Assembly (NCBI GenBank): GCA_948567375.1
Contig: OX419755.1
Span: 84,834,218-84,898,217, forward strand
Source of the DNA: Lunularia cruciata
Lineage: Eukaryota; Streptophyta; Marchantiopsida; Lunulariales; Lunulariaceae
Direction: 5' to 3'
Length of the DNA: 64,000 nt
Shown: positions 20,485-32,324 of the stretch, piece by piece
How the letters are laid out: each line of letters begins with the position of its first letter
Position numbering within the stretch: the stretch's first letter is position 1
Notes under the pieces: generated by a model
Database searches by the model: none
Seen by the model: only the letters and a program-made list of their open reading frames with translations
Told to the model about the DNA's origin: nothing
Program-made: the position numbers and the translations under genes

Positions 20485-21536
20485 AGTCAGGTCTAAACAG
20501 TACACAACAATCACAGTGATTCTCACGGATACTAATAGGAACTACCACGTACGCAATGCTTCCTCCCGTATAGTCCTGTCAGAATGTCACTGACTAACCT
20601 GTAGTTCATATAGCCTCGCTAAGATCTATAGTTGGATGCGGGTGACCGTAGCCAGCATTAGCGAAAGAGAACATGCCAGCGGAGGCGGACAAGAAGGGAG
20701 TGGTTTCTTTTAGCGATTTCGTCAATGTACAAATTTGTCATATGGTTGACTGGAACCTTCGTGTTAAAGTTGTAAAGTGAGCACTAAATGAGTGATAACT
20801 TGATCACTAAATGTAATATGATCAATTTAATTTGGAAATAATTTGGAAATAATCGTTGGGCAATCATTAGACGTGCCTGCAATATTGGCTAATTCCCCAA
20901 ATGAAAGTCTGAAAACAAACGAAGAAACAAAATTTGCTCATATAATGATTAATAGAGGTTTGTCAACATGTACGAGTGAAAGTCGTGCCAATGCCATTGT
21001 GTTGCCCTTCTTACTTTTGGTCAAAGTGGTTTTCGATGAAACATGACCTATAGAAATAAGAAGCTCACTAGATGTGAGATGACCCTCCAAAATTTCAATT
21101 ACGACATTGGATATTGGATATTCAAAGGTTGAACAATGGGAAAAAGGAATTAGAGAATTTCAGAATCACCTCTCGTCTTGTGTGAGACGTGCATGTCTCA
21201 TTCTCTCGTGCATTTGCTTTGATGCAACTTTTACATGTGAACTATTAGGTAAATTATTTTTCTCGTTCATATTTTGAGGTTGTGCCTTTAACCACTGTGT
21301 GATGGCTGTCGGGCTACGGCCAATAATAAAAATCCAGTAGCTGAATATCAAGGAGAAATGGAGTTTACAAGTTTAGGTTAAGGAGAGAAGATTTGACATC
21401 GGTGTTAAAAGAATTCTCCCATGGGGTGCTTTAGATAATATTTAATCACCATAAGCAATTACAAGAGTGAAGAAAGAGATTGGACTCAACCAAGATGAGA
21501 TTGGACGGAGTAAATTATCTTTTTCAACAAAGTTGG
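20485..21536. other. unassigned sequence
   Basis: No domain or repeat family recognised. The longest open stretch (about 20843-21046 plus) has no similarity that I recognise and is followed by several stops in frame. The region ends with TTGG directly before the family 2 LTR. Confidence 0.4.
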
Positions 21537-22035
21537 TGTCATGACATCTCGAGCATGAAAGTTAGTTTGCGTGGAAGTTGAAGTGATAGTCTTGGCAGTC
21601 AGAGTTGTATTATTAGTTGTTCAGAAGACTACTTAGCGACGGCCAGATTTTGTGTTAGGTTGTTGATCACACGATGGGTCACACGGTCATTTGCTATTGG
21701 GGTTGGAGAGTAGGTCAAACGGAAGGGTATACCTTTGAATTGCAATTTCAAAGAGTTCATTTCTTTGTGTTGAAGCTTTGAGTTCCAAACTATGGTGCAA
21801 AGAGGCTGGCAAACATCATTTGGAATCTCTTAACTAGAGTGGTGGTGGCTTAATTATAATCAAAGCCCATTGTTGGCAGACTGTTGATTTGAGAATTGAT
21901 TTTTTATTTGAATTGAATGTGATTCAAGATGAAAGTAAATTGATTATTGTGGAATTTTGGAATTTATATATGACTTTCATACTAGTTGCGTTTCTGTTTA
22001 GTGTATGATTTGATAGTGATGTATACACTAATGAT
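21537..22035 (+). repeat. family 2 5' LTR of copy A, diverged
   Basis: Starts TGTCATGACATCTCGAG and ends about GATGTATACACTAATGA. It contains the family landmarks GACTACTT.GCGACGG.CAGATTT, GTTGAAGCTTTGAGTTCC.AACTATGGTG, AATTGATTATTGTGGAATTT and TAGTGTATGAT. Diverged by eye to about 65-70 percent from the LTR at 53489. The 3' end is approximate. Confidence 0.75.
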
Positions 22036-22293
22036 ATTGGTGAGTACTATATCCAACCATGGTGTGCTTTTATTATCTACTTGATTAGTATATTAGTTAA
22101 TTATTTTGACCCTTTCAGAATATAGCTTATTTCCAATATCTTCACAATTAAGAGCAAAGTGTAGTACAAATCATAATCACTGCACTTTGTTTTTAATTTT
22201 TTTGTGTTATGTCTTAAAATCTTAGTATCATTGTTGTCTAATTTTCAAAAAATATTCCACTTAAACTTAACCTAAAAACTAGATATCTATTAT

Positions 22294-22740
22294 CTTCAAA
22301 GCAAACATATTAGTCAATGTATTTCACTTAAACTCAACTTGTGGACTAAAGTTTTATTGTCTTCAAAGCATATCAATCAATATCATGTAATCTAAATACA
22401 TGAGTATTGACAATAAAACTCAACCTTCTTCAAAGCAAACATATTAATCAATGTATCTCACTTAAACTCAACCTACAAACTAAATTTTTATTGTATTCAA
22501 AGCATATCAATCAATATCATGTAATCTAAATACATGAGTATTGACCATGAAACTCAACCTTCTTCAATGTTTATTCTTCAAAGCAAACATACAAACATAT
22601 TACCTAATGTATTTCACTTAAACTCAATCTTTGGACTAAATTTTTATTGTCTTCAAAGCATATCAATCAATATCATATAATCTAAGTACATGAGTATTGA
22701 CAATGAAACTCAACATTCATCAAAGCAAACATATTATATT
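22294..22740. repeat. tandem repeat of 134-148 bp, about three units
   Basis: Units begin CTTCAAAGCAAACATATTA at 22294, 22428, 22576 and (partial) 22718. Each holds TTTCACTTAAACTCAA, AGCATATCAATCAATATCAT and ATGAGTATTGAC. It lies in the leader after the copy A LTR and is absent from the corresponding part of copy B, so it arose locally. Confidence 0.85.
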
Positions 22741-23174
22741 AATGTATGTATACTCTATTGAATTAAATAAATAGACAAATAGATCGTTAGACTAGAAAGG
22801 GAAGGCTAGCTTTGTTTGCAAAATCTGCCCAACTTTCAAAATTGCATAGGGGTTCACTAGTTGAGTTTTTGGTTATTGTTGGCAAAATCTGCACAACTTT
22901 CAAGATTATGCACAAGAGAGAAGGTTTGAACCCTAGATCTTTAATTGAGGTTTTGTTTATTGCTGGCTAAAACCACTCAACTTTCAAGATTGCACGCAAC
23001 AAGGTTTAAACCTAGATTTTTGGTTCCTAGATTGGTGCACTAGCTAACTAGTCTAGCCTCACTTGTTGTCCTAATGAATGGTAACTTGATACATACACTC
23101 ATGTAGCTTTGGCTAGTAGAGGCAGTTTGATTCCATCCTTGGTGATCCTAGTAGCATAGGACTAGATAGACACA

Positions 23175-23910
23175 TGTAATACTAATAGCCAGACATGTTA
23201 ACTAGAGGTCAAAATTGGCATAGAAATATCTGGAAGGATGTTATGTATGATGCGCTAGGTAGATCAAATGGAAATGTCACCAAAAGAGTACTTTTATTAA
23301 TAAGGTAGGAGTCAAAAATGGCCTCAATTTGTAAAACCAAAAGCTAGACATATCAACTAAAGGTGAAATTTGGCTTGGTAACATATGGGAGGATGTTATA
23401 TATGATAGGCTAGGTAGATCAAATAGCGATATCACCAAAAGAGGACTTTTACTAATAAGGCAGGAGTCAAAATAGCCAAGAAACTTCAAAGTGAGCCAAT
23501 CTGGGAGGCCTAAATGATGAAAAGTGCTGATTTTCCCCTTGGGATGAGAGAAAGGTTAGCTTTCTCTCTCCTCCCCCTCCCCCCAAGTTTTTCTCATCAA
23601 GAGCTTTCTAATGATACTCCATCCAAGTGATTCAGAGATTTCTATAGGAGATTCCTTAAAGATTCACTCTGGTCAAAGATGGTTTGACCACCAAATAGGA
23701 TCAAAACCTACATGTTACCCATGCATACAACTAATCTAAGGATAGAGAATGCTACCATGTCACCAATCCATGTATCTGATCCAAGGGTGGAGCTTCCTTC
23801 CGGGAAGTCCCCTTTGCTATATAATATAGTCAAGATGCTCCTTTGAGGCATCAAAGGTTGAGTGTGAAGTTGTGTGTTTCTCTCAAGTCTCCTATCCTCG
23901 GAAGATTACA
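23175..23910 (+). mobile_element. family 1 solo LTR inside copy A, TSD ACACA/ACACC
   Basis: 736 bp from TGTAATACTAATAGCC to GGAAGATTACA. It is flanked by ACACA (23170-23174) and ACACC (23911-23915), a 5-bp target duplication with one mismatch. It shows the internal duplication typical of this LTR (the TCACCAAAAGAG.ACTTTTA block occurs twice) and the GTGGAGCTTCCTT...CTATATAATATAG promoter region. It interrupts the leader of copy A, as shown by the matching uninterrupted leader of copy B at 42270-42330. Confidence 0.88.
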
Positions 23911-24399
23911 ACACCCTTATTATATCAAATGTTAAATGGTGACAAAGTCAATCCAATTCTAATTGTGAGATGGAGAGTTATTATTTTGATTTCTTGTGAA
24001 TGGACCCCATTTATTCTTTGCTTCATGAATGTGCACCATGTTTTTATGAAGTGCCTTCATATTTAGAGCATTGGTGCTCTAATGTACTCTTGATAGTGAG
24101 GCTTGAGTGATGACCAGCTAGACTACCTATGTTTCTCTCCGATGAGGTAGGAATGATAGCATATAGAGTGTAAGAGTACGTGTTATGATGGTAGGTTACA
24201 AGTTGCACTTTCTCTTAGTGTAGTTGTCATAATTAGAGTTACATTAGTCGATGGTTCTTGGTGGTGGTACTTGTTGGTTTTGATGCAATTGGGATACATC
24301 ATCTTGATGGAGTTCTTTTGGGATTGTTGAGGAGATTTTGTACCAATATAAACTAGGTTTACATGGAGTGGCACTTGATATCAATTCATATCTCAAGTC

Positions 24400-26450
24400 T
24401 CAATAAGGAGTAGTTTGTTGATTTTGGTTTGGAGTTTGATATGTGAGTTGAATCAGTTGAGAATGCATTTAGTGTATCCACATTGTTGTTGTGGAACATG
24501 GACAAGATTTATAGGACCTTCAAAGACCTTAGGGACTATTCAAGTACAATGGGTACCAATGAGCTGGATGATTTCATCCAAGAGGTTGGTAATTGATGTG
24601 ATCTACAATAGATTGTGGAACTTGACTTTGTTCACACCTTTCATGTCATAGATGGGAACCACTTCCATGCCATGAAAGGTGTGAACAAAGTTTAGCACTT
24701 GTTCTAGCACTTGAAGGATCCACCAACGGATGAATACCATGAGTTCAAGAGAGCTCACTTGGAGGAGATTGAGTTATAGAGATAGTATTGGTCTCCAAAC
24801 TACATTTCCATCACTTCAAGCTTAATTTCTAGGGGTAGATTGGCGATACATCCAAGTTTTAGCTTTAGTAGCATTGGTGTATCCAATGGAGGTGCACTAG
24901 TTAGAGATGGTGCAACTACAAGTGGAGGTATTGCATTAGGAGATGGTGATGTACTAGGGTTTAACCCCATGGTGGAGTTCTTCCTATGTTGAGATAGAAC
25001 AACCAAGGAGTGTGGATTGACAAGCTGAAGAGCTTGCAAGGGTTCTAACCAAATGTTGGAAAGAGTCTACACAAGGCATACACTTGCATGAAATAGTTGA
25101 TCAGTTTCATGTAAGGAGTTATTGAGACCCTAGCAGAATTTGAGTATGGGATCTTGGACAAGGAATGGCAATGTAGAGTATGTGATGCTACATTGTTATA
25201 GGTTACCTCACCTACTTTGGTAGTAGTCTTTAGTTTGACTATGCAGATTGAGCTCAACATGGTGGAGGCAAGAATGATAACATTTGGATTTGGTAGGGAG
25301 ACTCATTCACAATTGTTACTTCTTCTACAATGCACTAGAGTGACTCACCTTTTGAGGGGAAAGTAGAGAGTCTAGATCTTATGGAGCAAGTGGAAGGCCT
25401 AGTGTAGCTAGACCTTTACCTTCATTTTTGGGTCAACAATAGCTTATGAGTGAGAGTGTCACTTGTTGGACTTGTGGTGGACCTCACTACAAGAGAGAAT
25501 GTACGCAATGGACATGATACCTCTAGTGCATCATAGCTAGCATAGAGATAATGCAACCATTGCTACAAATTTGGTCACACTAGTGACCAATGCTTTGACC
25601 TCCACCCAAAATTATGGAATGGTAATGCTACTATAATAAGTGGTAGAGGAGTGTGTCCGAGAATTAGATGTTTAAGTCTTTTGTAGGCTATATGCAAGTT
25701 GATGTTATGCAATATGGAGTAAGGGACTTTTGTTTTCTAGCAAGTCACTACGGGATTCCCACTATAAGATTCTCTCCATGGGACAAAGGAGAGAATGTGC
25801 AAGAACTACAAGTATATAATAACTACAAGTATATTAGGATAAAATTAGGTAGAGAATAAATGAAAAGGCAATGCATTAACACACTTAGATAGTATAATTA
25901 AGACTAAAATCAAGAATTAGGAGCCAAATGGCATTGATGGGAGTGGCAATCAAAGGAAACAGCCACCGTAGAGGAAGGATTGAGAGGGAAGTAAAATTTT
26001 ATCCTTTCTAAGGTTTGATTTCAAGTATAAAAGGGATCTCAATCCACTATAATGTGTTGGTTGATTGATAATTTTGGCATTAGTGTAGAGAGTTTTGTGG
26101 ATTCAATTATTAGCCGCATAGTAGAGGATGAGGAGCAAGACTCAAACAAAGAGAGGAGGACTTGATAGCATTAAGGCATTCCTTGCAAGGCAAGGCACAA
26201 AATTGTCCTCCATTGTAAAGTGATAGCCCGCACCCAAGGGTTATAAAGCTTAAGTACATTGCCTATTGTGACTCTCAACTTCTTGTCTGGACAACTGCTA
26301 GACTCAATGGGTGAACCTAAACTTGTATGAGTTGATATTTTGTTGATCATTGCTAACATGTGACTCCACTACAAGATGTCCCATACTCTTATGCTCATGG
26401 GAGGATTGGTGAGTAGAGAGTAACAATAGAGGAGGTCAATAGGCTTTCCA
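24400..26450 (+). pseudogene. family 2 gag, copy A, first part
   Basis: This stretch aligns by eye with copy B 42840-44760: GGAACATGGACAAGATTTATAG, TTGGATGATTTCATCCAAGA, then a CCHC pair, CWTCGGPHYKRECTQ near 25470 and CNHCYKFGHTSDQC near 25550. The second knuckle keeps all four ligands here, whereas copy B has lost the last Cys. The frame is broken by many stops. At 26451 the GGGTG target marks the insertion of the complete family 1 element, and gag text resumes at 33068. The role in the intact family would be capsid and RNA packaging. Confidence 0.7.
24625..24691. repeat. perfect 21-bp inverted repeat in copy A gag
   Basis: ACTTTGTTCACACCTTTCATG at 24625-24645 is exactly complementary to 24671-24691, with a 25-base loop. 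The matching place in copy B (about 43060-43100) keeps the first arm but not a full second arm. Confidence 0.85.
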
Positions 26451-26455
26451 GGGTG

Positions 26456-27194
26456 TGTAATACCAAGGGTTAGCCATATGATCTAGATGTGAAATTCGGT
26501 TTGGTAACATCTAGAATGATGTTATACATGATGGTCAAAATAGATCAGATAGAAGTATCACCAAAAGAGTACTTCTACTAATAGGGCAGAAACCGAAATA
26601 GACTTGAGAACCTTAGAACCAATAGCTAGACATATGATTTAAAGGTGAGAATTGGTTTGGTAACATCTAGAAGGATGTTACACATGATGGACTAAACAGA
26701 TCAGAAAGAGGTATCACCAAAAGGGGACTTCTACTAATAGAGTAGGAACCGAAATATGCCTAAAATCTTTGAAGGCAATTTCGGAGGCCTAAACGGATGA
26801 ATTAGGCCTCGAAAATGTGCAGATTCCCCCCCCCCAATGGAGGAAAGGCTGGCCTTCCCTCCCCCTGGTTTGTCTCATCAAGAGCTTTCCAATGGTACCT
26901 TACTCATGTGATTCTGAGATTCCTACAAGAAGATTCCCTAAAAGATTCCCTCCGGTCAAAGCTTCTTTGACCAACCAGATAGGACCTAGACCAGACAGGT
27001 CACCCATCCAAGTAAGTAATCCAAGGGTGGAGCTTGCTGACATGTCACCTATCTGTGTCCCTAATCCTATGGTGGAGCTTCCTTGGATGAGATCCTCTTT
27101 GTCTATATAATAAAGAGAAGGTGCTCCCTTGGGGCATCGAATGTTTGAGTGTGCAATTTGTGTTTTCTCTCTTCTCTTGTCCTCAGAGTTTACA
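26456..27194 (+). repeat. family 1 5' LTR
   Basis: TGTAATACCAAGGG to GTTTACA. It contains an internal tandem duplication of roughly 165 bp (GGTTTGGTAACATCTAGAA...GAAACCGAAATA twice), a C run at about 26825, and a TATATAA box at 27104-27110 followed by AAGAGAAGG. Open frames here and in the 3' LTR are identical repeats, not genes. Confidence 0.96.
27104..27110 (+). promoter_or_regulatory. TATA box of the family 1 5' LTR
   Basis: GTCTATATAATAAAG in the last 100 bp of the LTR, also at 32970 in the 3' LTR, 41628 in the solo LTR and, diverged, 23820. Its conservation across copies supports a role as the element promoter. The start site would be expected some 25-35 bases downstream. Confidence 0.7.
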
Positions 27195-27195
27195 A

Positions 27196-27207
27196 TGGTA
27201 TCAGAGC
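27196..27207 (+). other. primer-binding site, family 1
   Basis: TGGTATCAGAGC, the exact plant initiator tRNA-Met primer site, one base after the LTR end. Confidence 0.95.
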
Positions 27208-27796
27208 GAATGTTCTAGTCCAAGAGAGTGGATCACCCCTCTTGGAATAGCACGAACTACTGAAACTGAGTAATTTGAGGTGGAGAACATAGAGTAATCG
27301 CTAGACTTAGGAAGGACTTTAGAGAGCAGATGGGATGGATGCACCGGGGGGACAATTTCCCGCACCTAGCTTTCCATTCTCAAACCCATTCCACATCAGG
27401 TTATGTACATCCAGCGTGAGCAGATGAGAGTATCGCTAGTTTATCACTTTGGCGCGGAATTCATGGACAGAGTGATGAACTCACCAAACCCGGTGATTCT
27501 ACCTGTGGTGATATATGACAGAGAGTGGGATTTGACGATCTACATTCTATTATGATAATATGGATATGAATGTCCCAAATCCTCTCCCTTTCAACACTCA
27601 AGTAGAAATCCGTTATGTAGTGAGGCCGAAATTGATGTTTAGAGATTTTGTGGTTAGGAATTTTGGTGAGGAGTATTATCAACGAGTGATAACTTCTGAG
27701 GTCCCAATGGTAGTTCCGATAGTTCGTGCGCCTTCCAGAGTGATTATATTGACTCTGTATTGAAGTAGACGTTAGCAATTGGGTGTTGCAGGAACC

Positions 27797-28939
27797 ATGG
27801 ATCCGCAGTTGCAAGAGCTGGTGCAAGGAATGCAAGGGATGTTGAATGAATTTCGAGAGATTAAGATGACCATGGAGACATTGCAAAGTCAAGTGCAGAT
27901 CCTCAGGAACGATCAAGCCATGCAAGAAGAAGAGCCGTCTCAAAACCCAGTACCTGCAATTGAAGTACTTGGAGAGGCACCCGTGCCTACGAACCCTATC
28001 AACGATGAAGCCACATTGCTACTCCGGATGAAGAAGACCTGCAACATTGAGCCTTACAAGGGGCAGCGTACGATGGGAGTAGTGGAGAATTGGATCTCGA
28101 GAATGAATCGATATTTTTGATTGTTCTCAACAGAGATCACAGAGCATGCTGCAGGCGTGTTTGCATGTGGGTACTTGACCGATAAAGCCCTCACATGGTA
28201 TGATGCTTGGGAACGATCCATGCTGGCAGAAAGAAGAGAGGTCACATGGACAGCAATGCAAGAAGGACTGCTCAAGAATTTCCAATTGGTGGATTCTGTG
28301 CAGATGGCTCGAACCCGACTATGGGGATTGAGACAGAAGAATATCGTACAAGAGTATGTGGAGGCATTTCTGGATCTACAAGTTGCAATTACCGACATGA
28401 GTCCAGCAGAGGCTCTCGACAATTTCAAACGAGGGTTGAAAGAGCGGATTCGCCAAGAAGTCATGGTGCAAAACCCTCGCACGGTATTTGAAGCTATTGC
28501 TTATGCACAGAGAATAGCCGGAGCATTAGGTGGAGGTGAAGGAGTAGTTCCACCTCAACATTATCGGGCAGAAATGCCACACATGGGTGGACCAGTACCG
28601 ATGGAATTAGGCAACCTTCGATTCCGGGATCAAGGAGCACAGCCGCTTCAAGGAGAGCGAGGACGGGTAGAAGAACGGAGAGATGGAGTCCCACGAGGAG
28701 AAGGGACTTGAGGAGAACAACACCGTTGTTACAATTGTGGCCGTATTGGGCACATATCTACCAATTGTCGCACTCGTTTCCCTAGAGGCCCTCGGCCTTC
28801 GTACAGGCAATCTTTGAACAACATGGAGAGGCACATTGAAGAGGAGGAGGTGGAAACCACTTCGGAAAACAAAGATCGCCAGTAAATGTACCTCGCGGCC
28901 TTACTGGCTCAATAAGGAAGCAGAGAAGCGCGGGAATGA
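27797..28939 (+). pseudogene. family 1 gag (capsid and CCHC), with in-frame stops
   Basis: It starts at ATG 27797 (MDPQLQELVQGMQGMLNEFR) and runs in one frame through a retrotransposon Gag domain (FACGYLTDKALTWYDAWERS, then DLQVAITDMSPAEALDNFKR) to a CCHC knuckle, CYNCGRIGHISTNC, at 28727-28768. In-frame stops occur at 28118 (TGA), 28709 (TGA), about 28883 and 28913 (TAA) and 28937 (TGA). Most can be explained by single C-to-T changes. No frameshift separates gag from pol, so the ancestor made one Gag-Pol polyprotein. Gag packages the RNA into virus-like particles. Confidence 0.9.
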
Positions 28940-28948
28940 AGAAGAATA

Positions 28949-31900
28949 ATGCGCAAAGATCCCAAAAAGGCAACCTCACAATTGATTGTCGTTAATGGAA
29001 TCCTAGAAGGTAATCAAGTGAGAGTATTAATAGATCTGGGAGCAACAGAGAATTTCTTGTCTCGCTCTGTTGCAATCAGATTGGGAATGGATCTAGAGAG
29101 AGATGGAAGTGAAGAAGTAGAGTTACCAAATGGGCAAACAGAGAGGATTGAATCATTACCTAGACGGGTAACCCTCTCTGTAGGAGAATATCAGGAAGCA
29201 ATTGAGTGGCGAGTGATACAGTTAGCCCGTTATGATGCAATTTTAGGCATGCCATGGATGGAGCAGTACAACCCAATGGTGGATTGGAGGAAGAAAGTAG
29301 TGAGAACCCACCAATGGTCAATCATTGGGGTTAAAGAAAAATCACACAGGCAGAAACTGCCTCTATATGTCGTAGGGACGACAACTGTCTGTAAGACCGA
29401 TAGATGTTTTCTGGGTCTAATAAGAGAAGTCCAGAGTGCACAACTTGCTGGACAAATTCATGAGAAATTGAAGGATGTGGTGGATGAGTTTCAAGATGTC
29501 TTTCCCGATGATCTACCCTCAGGATTACTACCTAAAAGGCGAGTAGATCACAAAATAGAGACACTCCCGGGGAAGACACCTCCTTGTAAGGCCCCATATC
29601 GCCTATCACCTCATGAGTTGGAGGAGTGTAAGACTCAAATTGAGGAGATGCTACAAAAAGGGTTCATCCAACCTAGCGTATCACCATATGGGGCCCCTGT
29701 CTTGTTTGTGAAGAAGAAGGATGGTACAATGCGCATGTGCATTGACTATCGGGGTCTCAATCAGCAAACAGTGAAGAACAAATACCCCTTACCTCGCATG
29801 GATGACCTGTTTGATCAACTCCATGGAGCGAGATACTTCACCAAACTGGACTTGCGGAGCGGTTACAATCAAATCCAAATTGCAGAGGAGGATGTGTACA
29901 AAACTGCCTTTCGAACCAGGTATGGCCACTTTGAGTATCTTGTGATGCCTTTTGGCCTCACCAATGCGCTTGCCACTTTCATGAGCCTAATGAATGACAT
30001 ATTTTGTCCATACTTGGATAAGTCTGTTATCGTCTTCATGGATGATATCTTAGTATATAGTAGCACGATGATAGAACACAAACAACATCTACGAGAGGTC
30101 CTCCAGATTCTAAGACAGAATCAGTTGTACGCCAAAATCTCAAAGTGTGAGTTTGGCAAGTCTGAAGTAGACTACTTAGGGCATAGAGTAAGTGCAGAGG
30201 GCATTCAAGTATTGACAGATAAAATAGAGGTCATTCAAAAATGGAGTGCCCCAGAAGATCAGACTCAACTTAAGAGCTTCTTGGGGTTGACGGGATTCTA
30301 TCGTAGATTTGTCGAGGACTTCTCCAAGGTTGCACAGCCTTTAACGGCACTACTTGGCAAGGGGAAGAAGTGGACATGGGGAACTGCACAAGAGTTGGCC
30401 TTTCAAGAATTGAAGGACGCCTTGCTACATGCACCAATCTTGAAGTGGTATGACCCAAAACGTCCAATCAAGTTGGCTACGGATGCATCAGGCGTAGCAA
30501 TAGGAGCAGTCCTATAACAAGAGTGGCATGACGGATGGCATCCAATTGCATATTTCTCTCAAAAGTTGTTACCGGCAGAGCGCAACTACCACACCACAGA
30601 ACGAGAAGAGTTGGCCATTGTTCTAGCAACCAAGCATTGGAAGCACTACCTGGGCGAGAAGGCATTTGTAGTAGAGACAGACCACAAACCTCTAGTCTAC
30701 CTCGAGACGCAGAAGGATCTATCTCGTCGCCAAATTCGGTGGGCAGAGTGGCGACAATGCTTCAACATGACAATCACCTACGTGGAAGGTAAGAAGCAAC
30801 TTGCAGATGCGTTCACCCGCATGCCAATGGCCAACAACTTGGCGGCAGAGGTTAAGATTAACCCTGAATTCTGGCAAGAGATTCTAGCTGCTACAAAAAC
30901 GGATCCACAGATTGTAGAAGCGCAAGCGTCCAAAGGTGTCACCAGCACCCAAGGACTCACCTTTCGGGAGGGCCGATTGTGGATCCCAAATGTCCCAGAA
31001 TTACGCACCACCATTCTAGCGGAATGTCATGATTCGGCCATTGCAGCTCATGTCGGAGTGGACAAGACCTTGGAGGCAGTCAAGCGCCATTACTATTGGC
31101 CCAAGATGAGCAACGACGTGATGGACTATGTGCGTAGCTGCCTACTTTGTCAATAGAACAAAGCTTCTAATCAAGCTCGTGCAGGGCTCCTTCAACCTCT
31201 TCCCACTCCTACCCAACGTTGGGAACAAGTGAGTATGGATCTTGTCTGTGAATTACCCAAGACCACCTCAGGGTTTGACTCCATTGTGGTCTTTGTGGAC
31301 CGGCTCAGCAAAATGATTCATGTACGCCCTACCACCAAGGAGGTGACCGCTCCACAACTAGCTCAACTATACTTAGATGCAATCTTTGCTCACCATGGCT
31401 TGTCTAGAGTACTCATCACCGATAGAGGCACCTAATTCACCAGTTTGTTTTGGCGAACACTCTTTGGTTTCTTCAAAACCAAGTTGGCCATGTCTACAGC
31501 TTACCACCCACAAACAGATGGCCAAACAGAGCGGGCTAATTGCACGATTGAAGACATGTTATGCGACTTCACCTTAGAAGAGCAAGAGAGGTGGGACACC
31601 CTACTACCGTTGGTGGAATTCGCTTACAACAATTCAGTGAATGCCTCCACCCAGGTCACTCCGTTCTTCCTCATGTATGGTGAGCATCCCTTCACACCTT
31701 CTAGCTTGATGAAGATCCATCCAGTGACTACCAAGGTTGATGCAGTCAACACATTTGTTTCTAGAATCCAACAAGGTGTGGAGAGCGCCAAGCATAGGTT
31801 ACAGATTGTGCAAAATCGACAAAAGCAATATGCTGATGCACACCGTAGGCACATGGAGTTCAATGTTGGGGATCAAGTGTGGCTATCGACAACCAACCTC

Positions 31901-32311
31901 ACATTAGTTGGATCTCGTAAGCTCAGACCTCGTTTTATTGGGCCTTTCTCGATTCTTCGTCGCATCGGCGCTGTGGCCTATCACCTTGAGCTACCACCAC
32001 ACATGAAGATCCATCCAGTGTTCCATGTCTCCCTATTACGCAGATATGCTCCCCGATCAGGCCAAGGTACTTGCACACAAGACATTCGACCTTGTCCGAC
32101 AGTCATTGATAGCATAGAGGAATATGAAGTGGAGCAGATTCTCCAAAAGCGCATGCGTGGTACTTGCCATCCGCGGGTGGAATATCTAGTACAATGGAAA
32201 GGTTACCCCCTCTATGAAGCAACCTGGGAACCCGCTGCCAATTTGGCACATGCACCGGTGTTGGTGCAAGCATTTCAGCAACAATTGCACAACGAGGACG
32301 TTGCGTCTTAA
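28949..32311 (+). pseudogene. family 1 pol: protease, RT, RNase H, integrase, chromodomain
   Basis: Same frame as gag. The protease core reads [12 protein letters not shown], with Leu replacing the usual Ser/Thr after Asp. RT runs from about 29600, with the active site FMDDILVYS (Asp codons 30041-30046) and DLRSGYNQI. RNase H has ATDASG (30480) and TDHKPLVYL. The integrase zinc finger spans 31028-31153 (HDSAIAAHVG to LLCQ). The core has MDLVCELPKTTSGFD, TDRGT and YHPQTDGQTERAN. The C-terminal chromodomain reads EEYEVEQILQKR, EYLVQWKGYP and EATWEP (32110-32250). Stops at 30515 (TAA), 31154 (TAG) and 31433 (TAA) each sit where a Gln codon is conserved. The terminal TAA is at 32309-32311. Confidence 0.94.
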
Positions 32312-32324
32312 AAGGAGGGAGGTC
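32312..32324 (+). other. polypurine tract, family 1
   Basis: AAGGAGGGAGGTC between the pol stop and the 3' LTR. It primes plus-strand DNA synthesis in this class of elements. Confidence 0.85.

Noticed and set aside
20843-21046. 67-codon open frame
   Set aside because: No recognisable similarity, no upstream or downstream support, and stops follow at once in a repeat-rich region.
27797-32311. U-to-C RNA editing as explanation for in-frame stops at Gln/Arg codons
   Set aside because: Such editing is known only from organelle transcripts of some plants; C-to-T deamination of methylated DNA explains the same pattern without a new mechanism.
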